Part shown: in pieces, positions 60,015 to 64,000 of the stretch | Layout: each line of letters opens with the position of its first letter | Position numbering within the stretch: the first letter of the stretch is position 1 | NCBI RefSeq assembly: GCF_020685205.1 | Contig: NZ_JAJERB010000007.1 | Location: 1-64,000, forward strand | Length of the DNA: 64,000 bases | Direction of reading: 5' to 3' | Source of the DNA: Hymenobacter translucens | GTDB lineage: Bacteria; Bacteroidota; Bacteroidia; Cytophagales; Hymenobacteraceae | The notes under the pieces: model-generated | Database searches by the model: none | The model's input: only the letters and a program-made list of their open reading frames with translations | What the model was told of the DNA's origin: nothing | Made by a program: the position numbers and the translations under genes

Positions 60015-61985
60015 TCAGGGTTTACGGAAGAAGTCGGCCAGTTGGCTTAGCTCCAACAGTACGAGCGTACGGCGCCCATCGGGGGTGTAGCCCGGTACCT
60101 GACAGGCAAACAGCTTATCGACCAACGCGTTCATCTCCGTTTCCGACAAACGGCCGCTGCCGGCGCTGCCCGCCACCCGCCGGGCCAGGGTCCGGGCCAG
60201 CTGCTCGCGCCGGTTCAGGCGAATGGGCCCGGCCTGGGTGCGAAACTGCTCAATCAGACTTTCGAGCAGCTCTTTTTCGTCGCGGTTGGGCACGTCGGCA
60301 GGCAAGCCTTCCACGGCAATGGTGTACTGCCCGAACTCGGCAAACCGGAACCCCAGCGCGTGCAGATCGTCGGTGGCTTCGCGCAGCACGGCAAAGTCGG
60401 CGGGCGAAAAGGTGACGGTACGCGGAAACAGCAACGTCTGGGAGCCGCTGCTTTCCGGGCCGCCGCCCTGGGCGTAGGACTCAAACAGAATCCGCTCCCG
60501 GGCCGCCACCTGGTCAATCAGCATCATGCCCGACTTCACGGGCACGGCCAGGTACTGCTGCACCTGCACGGCCCGGCTGCCGGGTCCGCCGCTGGTTTCG
60601 GGCAGGGGCAGCTCAGGAGCAGTATCCTCGGCGTTGGGAAAAACCTCCGAAAGGCCCTGGTTGTCGCGGAATGGACGGTCGGCACTGGCGGCGGGCTTGC
60701 TCGTATCAGGCAGCGCGGCTTCAGCCTCAAGGTCGGGCAGCGGAATCTGACCCAGGCTGCGGTAAAACTCTTCGAGCTCCCGCTTGGCCTGCTCCGTTGG
60801 GCGGGGCGGCAGCTCCCGCTCGAAGCCCGCCAGGTTTTTGGGGCGGCTGCCCCCGCTGCCCGAAACCGGCCGCTGCACGGGCAGGGAATCGGGCTGGCGC
60901 TGGTCGTCGAAGGGGTTGCGGCTGGCTGAGGAGGTGCGCAGGGGCTGGATGGGTGCAAAGTTGACGTCGCCCTCGAAATCGAGGGAGGGCGCCATGTTGT
61001 GGATACCCAAGGACTGCTTGACGGCGGCACGCACAATGGCATAGACGGTTTTCTCGTCCTCAAACTTGATTTCCGTCTTGGTGGGGTGCACGTTGATGTC
61101 GATGGTTTTGGGGTCCAGCTCCAGGAACAGTACGTAGAACGGATGGGCATCGCGGGGAAGCAGCCCTTCGTAGGCGGCCAGCACGGCGTGGTTGAGGTAG
61201 GCCGAGCGGATAAACCGGTTGTTGACGAAGAAAAACTGGTCGCCCCGGCTTTTCTTGGCCGCCTCGGGCTTGCCGATAAAGCCTTTGATGGTGATAAAAG
61301 GCGTGACTTCCTCTACCGCGGCCAGCTGCTCCTTGTAGCCGTTGCCGAGCAACGCCACGATCCGCTGGCTGAGCTTGCCAGCGGGCAGGTTGAACACCTC
61401 CAGATCGTTCTGAAACAGAGAAAAGCCGATCTGCGGGTTGGCCAGGGCCACGTGCTGAAACTCGTCCAGGATGTGGCGCATCTCTACCGCGTTGCTTTTG
61501 AGAAAGTTACGACGAGCGGGCACGTTGAAAAACAGGTTTTTTACCGAGATGCTGGTGCCGTCGGGGCAGGCCACGGGCTGCTGGCTCGTAATCTGGGAGC
61601 CTTCGACCAGCAGCAGCGTGCCGGTGTCCTGGTCGCGAAGCTTGGTGCGCAGCTCTACCTGGGCCACGGCGGCAATGCTGGCCAGGGCCTCGCCCCGGAA
61701 GCCGAGGGTGCGGATGCGAAACAAATCCTCCGTGGTCCGGATCTTGGAGGTGGCGTGGCGCTCCAGGCTCATGCGGGCATCGGTCGGGCTCATGCCGGCT
61801 CCGTTGTCGACCACCTGCACCAGCTGCTTGCCGGCTTCCTTTACAATCAGCTGCACTTGGGTGGCACCGGCATCCACGGCATTTTCCATAAGCTCCTTTA
61901 CCGCCGAAGCCGGGCGCTGCACCACTTCCCCGGCGGCAATCTGATTAGCCAGGTATTCGGGCAGCAATTGAATCACATCTGCCAT
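60015..61985 (-). CDS. mutL: DNA mismatch repair protein MutL, with altered endonuclease-type motif
   Basis: GHKL ATPase that links MutS recognition to strand processing. It has 656 residues from the ATG at 61985 (MADVIQLLPEYLANQIAAGE). The N-terminal motifs are intact: KELMENAVDAGATQ, VVDNGAGM, ERHATSKI and GFRGEALASIAAVA, then the transducer domain with DPKTIDINVHPTKTEIKFED. A Pro/Arg-rich linker spans about 365-480. The C-terminal part contains LIDQVAARERILFESY in place of the DQHA-x2-E-x4-E metal motif of endonuclease MutLs, and CQVPGYTPDGRRT near the end. Whether it cuts DNA is uncertain. It heads a run with the two rhomboid genes. Confidence 0.95.
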   Translation of the reverse strand: MADVIQLLPEYLANQIAAGEVVQRPASAVKELMENAVDAGATQVQLIVKEAGKQLVQVVDNGAGMSPTDARMSLERHATSKIRTTEDLFRIRTLGFRGEALASIAAVAQVELRTKLRDQDTGTLLLVEGSQITSQQPVACPDGTSISVKNLFFNVPARRNFLKSNAVEMRHILDEFQHVALANPQIGFSLFQNDLEVFNLPAGKLSQRIVALLGNGYKEQLAAVEEVTPFITIKGFIGKPEAAKKSRGDQFFFVNNRFIRSAYLNHAVLAAYEGLLPRDAHPFYVLFLELDPKTIDINVHPTKTEIKFEDEKTVYAIVRAAVKQSLGIHNMAPSLDFEGDVNFAPIQPLRTSSASRNPFDDQRQPDSLPVQRPVSGSGGSRPKNLAGFERELPPRPTEQAKRELEEFYRSLGQIPLPDLEAEAALPDTSKPAASADRPFRDNQGLSEVFPNAEDTAPELPLPETSGGPGSRAVQVQQYLAVPVKSGMMLIDQVAARERILFESYAQGGGPESSGSQTLLFPRTVTFSPADFAVLREATDDLHALGFRFAEFGQYTIAVEGLPADVPNRDEKELLESLIEQFRTQAGPIRLNRREQLARTLARRVAGSAGSGRLSETEMNALVDKLFACQVPGYTPDGRRTLVLLELSQLADFFRKP

Positions 61986-62267
61986 GGGCGGGGAACTGAA
62001 GGTGAGAATGAAGCGGTTAGAGGCGGCAGAACCAACCGGCTCCGCTTCCAAAACGTCCGACCTAGGGAAAAAATCCGTAAGTTTGCGGCCGACTTTTTGT
62101 GGGAAGACGCTATACCGGATTTAAAGCCGCTGCGTTGGAAAGAAGTAGTCATCCGCTACTGCCTGCCGTAAAAAGGGGTCAAACCCTGGCCGCGGAGCTT
62201 TCCGGCGGCGGGCAAAAGTAGGGCTATTTCTGCTTGATTTCAATCATACGACAGACCACTGGAGCCG
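61986..62267. other. Divergent intergenic region between mutL and the GH3 gene
   Basis: No gene is seen. TAAGTTTG at 62078-62085 matches the -7 consensus TAnnTTTG on the plus strand but lies 183 bp from the GH3 start. The rest shows no repeat or hairpin of note. Confidence 0.4.
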
Positions 62268-64000
62268 ATGCTCAAGGAATTCCGAATTAGACTCTTACTG
62301 CTCCTATTGGCCGCTACGGGTCTGATTATTTCCTCTTCGGCACCGAAGGATAAGGGGATGCGCCCTAGTTCGGTGGCCGAGGAGAACTGGGTCGACAGCG
62401 TGTTCAATACCCTGACGCCCGACCAGCGCCTGGGTCAGCTGTTTATGGTGGCCGCCTACTCCAACAAGGACCGGCGCCACGTGCAGCAGGTAGATGAGCT
62501 GGTTCGCACGCATGGCATCGGGGGCATCATGTTCCTGCAGGGCGGCCCCCGCCGGCAGGCTTCGCTCACCAACCACTACCAGAAGCTGGCGAAAGTGCCC
62601 CTGCTGGTCGCTATGGATGCCGAGTGGGGACTTTCCATGCGCCTCGACTCCTCCATGCACTTTGCCAAGCAGATGACGCTGGGCGCCATGGACGACGAGC
62701 AGTACGTGTACCAGATGGGCCGCGAAATTGCGCTGAAGATGAAAACCCTGGGCGTGCACGTCAGCTTCTCCCCGGTTATCGACGTCAACTCCAACCCGGA
62801 TAACCCGGTTATCGGCAACCGCTCGTTCGGCGAGAACAAGGAACAGGTGTCGCAGCGCGGCATCGCCTATATCCGGGGCCTGCAGGACCACGGCATCATG
62901 GCCGTTGCCAAGCACTTCCCGGGCCACGGCGACACCGACGTAGACTCCCACGTGGCGCTGCCGGTGGTAAACACCGACATGGCCCGCCTGACCAACGTGG
63001 ACCTGTACCCGTTTCAGAAGTCGTTCGAGGCCGGGGTAATGGGCGTGATGGTGGCGCACCTCTACATGCCGCTGTTCGACACCACCCGCAACCAGACCAC
63101 TACCCTTTCCCGCAGCCTCGTGACCGGCCTGCTCAAGGAAAAGATGGCGTATAAAGGTCTGGTGTTCACGGATGCGCTGAACATGAAGAGCGTCACGAAC
63201 CACTACAAGGCCGGTGAGCTGGACGCCTTGGCCTTGATTGCGGGCAACGACGTACTGCTGTTCTCCGAGGATGTTCCCCTGGGCTTGCAGCGCATTCGAG
63301 AGGCCGTTACGGCCGGTAAGATCACCCAGGAAGACATTGACGCCCGGGTCCGCAAGATCCTGCGCGCCAAGTTCTGGGCCGGCCTGAACCGCTATCAGCC
63401 GGTGGACCTGCCCAACCTGATGAACGACCTGAACCGGCCCCTGAGCCGGATGGTGCAGCAGCAGATCTACGAGCACGCCGTTACGGTTGCCAAAAACGAC
63501 GACGATCTGCTACCCTTCCACCGCCTCGACACGCTGCGCATCGCCACGGTTACCGTCGGCGCGAAGGGCGGCAGCACGTTCGGGGAGATTATGAGCAAGT
63601 ACCAGCCTGGCCCGGTGTACTCGGTGCCGAACCGGTACGCGGCGGACACGGCCTTTACCAACCTGCTGCCCCGCCTGGCCCCGTATAATGTAGTGGTGGT
63701 CAGCCTGCACGGCATGAACAATACGCCGGCCCACAACTACGGCATCGGTGAAGGAGCCCTCAGCTTTATCAAGCAGCTGCAGGCCAATAAGAGCATCAAA
63801 ACCGTGGTTGTTGCCATGGGCAACGCCTACGGCCTGAAGTACGTGGAGGACGCGCGCACCCTGGTGTGCGGCTACGAAGACAACTTCGCGGCCCAGCTCG
63901 TGGTGCCCCAGGTGCTGTTCGGCGCCCTGCCCGCCAAGGGCCGCCTGCCCGTGACGGTGTCGCCGAAGCTGGTGGCCGGTAAGGGTGTGCCTACTCCCGA
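62268..64000 (+). CDS. Glycoside hydrolase family 3, beta-N-acetylhexosaminidase type (3' end outside window)
   Basis: The frame opens at ATG 62268 and runs off the right edge; 577 codons are visible. Residues about 1-25 form a signal peptide or anchor (MLKEFRIRLLLLLLAATGL). The TIM-barrel domain has LFMVAAYSNKDRRHV, IGGIMFLQGGP and VAMDAEWGLSMRL. The NagZ-type catalytic block KHFPGHGDTDVDSH starts at residue 215, with its His-Asp dyad, and the nucleophile is Asp302 in LVFTDALNMKSV. After about 400 a second domain starts. Bacteroidota members are often fused to a beta-lactamase-like domain further on, which cannot be seen here. Likely role: muropeptide or aminosugar release. Confidence 0.93.
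   Translation, partial: MLKEFRIRLLLLLLAATGLIISSSAPKDKGMRPSSVAEENWVDSVFNTLTPDQRLGQLFMVAAYSNKDRRHVQQVDELVRTHGIGGIMFLQGGPRRQASLTNHYQKLAKVPLLVAMDAEWGLSMRLDSSMHFAKQMTLGAMDDEQYVYQMGREIALKMKTLGVHVSFSPVIDVNSNPDNPVIGNRSFGENKEQVSQRGIAYIRGLQDHGIMAVAKHFPGHGDTDVDSHVALPVVNTDMARLTNVDLYPFQKSFEAGVMGVMVAHLYMPLFDTTRNQTTTLSRSLVTGLLKEKMAYKGLVFTDALNMKSVTNHYKAGELDALALIAGNDVLLFSEDVPLGLQRIREAVTAGKITQEDIDARVRKILRAKFWAGLNRYQPVDLPNLMNDLNRPLSRMVQQQIYEHAVTVAKNDDDLLPFHRLDTLRIATVTVGAKGGSTFGEIMSKYQPGPVYSVPNRYAADTAFTNLLPRLAPYNVVVVSLHGMNNTPAHNYGIGEGALSFIKQLQANKSIKTVVVAMGNAYGLKYVEDARTLVCGYEDNFAAQLVVPQVLFGALPAKGRLPVTVSPKLVAGKGVPTP

Noticed and set aside
60360..60929. Possible gene on the strand opposite mutL
   Set aside because: It mirrors the linker and C-terminal part of MutL and shows no independent features.

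Overview
The window looks like a chromosomal segment from a Bacteroidota bacterium of the order Cytophagales, most like Hymenobacter. The reasons are two proteins with type IX secretion (T9SS) C-terminal sorting domains, a DUF4835/PorD-type T9SS protein, the lineage-typical run OstA-like / BamD / RNA polymerase omega / CoaC-CoaB / DUF4835 / RecN, the mutL-rhomboid-rhomboid run, a Bacteroidota-type bifunctional DAHP synthase/chorismate mutase, promoter-like TAnnTTTG boxes, moderately high GC and few Shine-Dalgarno sites. The assignment is by gene content and style only.

Layout. 0-6.3 kb: the 3' part of a large repeat-containing T9SS cargo, two tRNA-Ser genes, a minus-strand group (YihY/BrkB membrane protein, thioesterase, MltG) and a second T9SS cargo. 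6.3-16.7 kb: threonylcarbamoyl-AMP synthase-family protein, a lipid acyltransferase with an overlapping secreted partner, WbqC-like protein, ClpC, acyl-CoA carboxylase beta subunit, M42 peptidase and a signal-less BtuF-like protein. 16.7-22.6 kb: aroA-aroB, a lipoprotein, DAHP synthase/chorismate mutase, proline dehydrogenase and a small unknown. 22.7-31.2 kb: stress and envelope genes (glycine-zipper stress protein, Prc protease, an unknown helical protein, LysS, two YtxH proteins, a Kazal-type lipoprotein, a cupin). 31.2-43.2 kb: mostly accessory monocistrons (TPR histidine kinase, dienelactone hydrolase, M28 peptidase, porin, PPK2, a small HEAGH protein, TerB-like protein and several unknowns). 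43.5-46.4 kb: pectin methylesterase and rhamnogalacturonan acetylesterase overlapping by 4 bp, with a divergent 2-hydroxyacid dehydrogenase. 46.5-54.6 kb: a long minus-strand core run from ostA-like to fabI. 55.0-64.0 kb: tilS, mdh, an AlkD-like gene, two rhomboids, mutL and a GH3 glycosidase cut by the window end.

Genes that act together: OstA-like, BamD, the acyltransferase, MltG and Prc serve the outer membrane and cell wall; AroA, AroB and the DAHP synthase/chorismate mutase cover three parts of aromatic amino acid synthesis; CoaC and CoaB make 4'-phosphopantetheine; PorD-like protein and the two cargo proteins belong to T9SS; the pectin esterases act on plant cell wall polymer.

The most unusual signal is not a protein. 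Five intergenic gaps between 47.3 and 58.3 kb carry tandem arrays of 7-bp units, and in each gap the arrays at the two ends are inverted copies of each other. The unit differs from gap to gap (AATTCTT, AACAACT, AACTCCT, AAAACYA-like), yet each array abuts gene ends. Because the units contain TAA on one strand and TAA or TAG on the other, and 7 is not a multiple of 3, the clean arrays carry stops in all frames. One such island lies exactly where CoaC and CoaB, normally one fused protein, are separated here, and it supplies the coaC stop codon. No CRISPR array, rRNA, transposase or prophage gene was seen.
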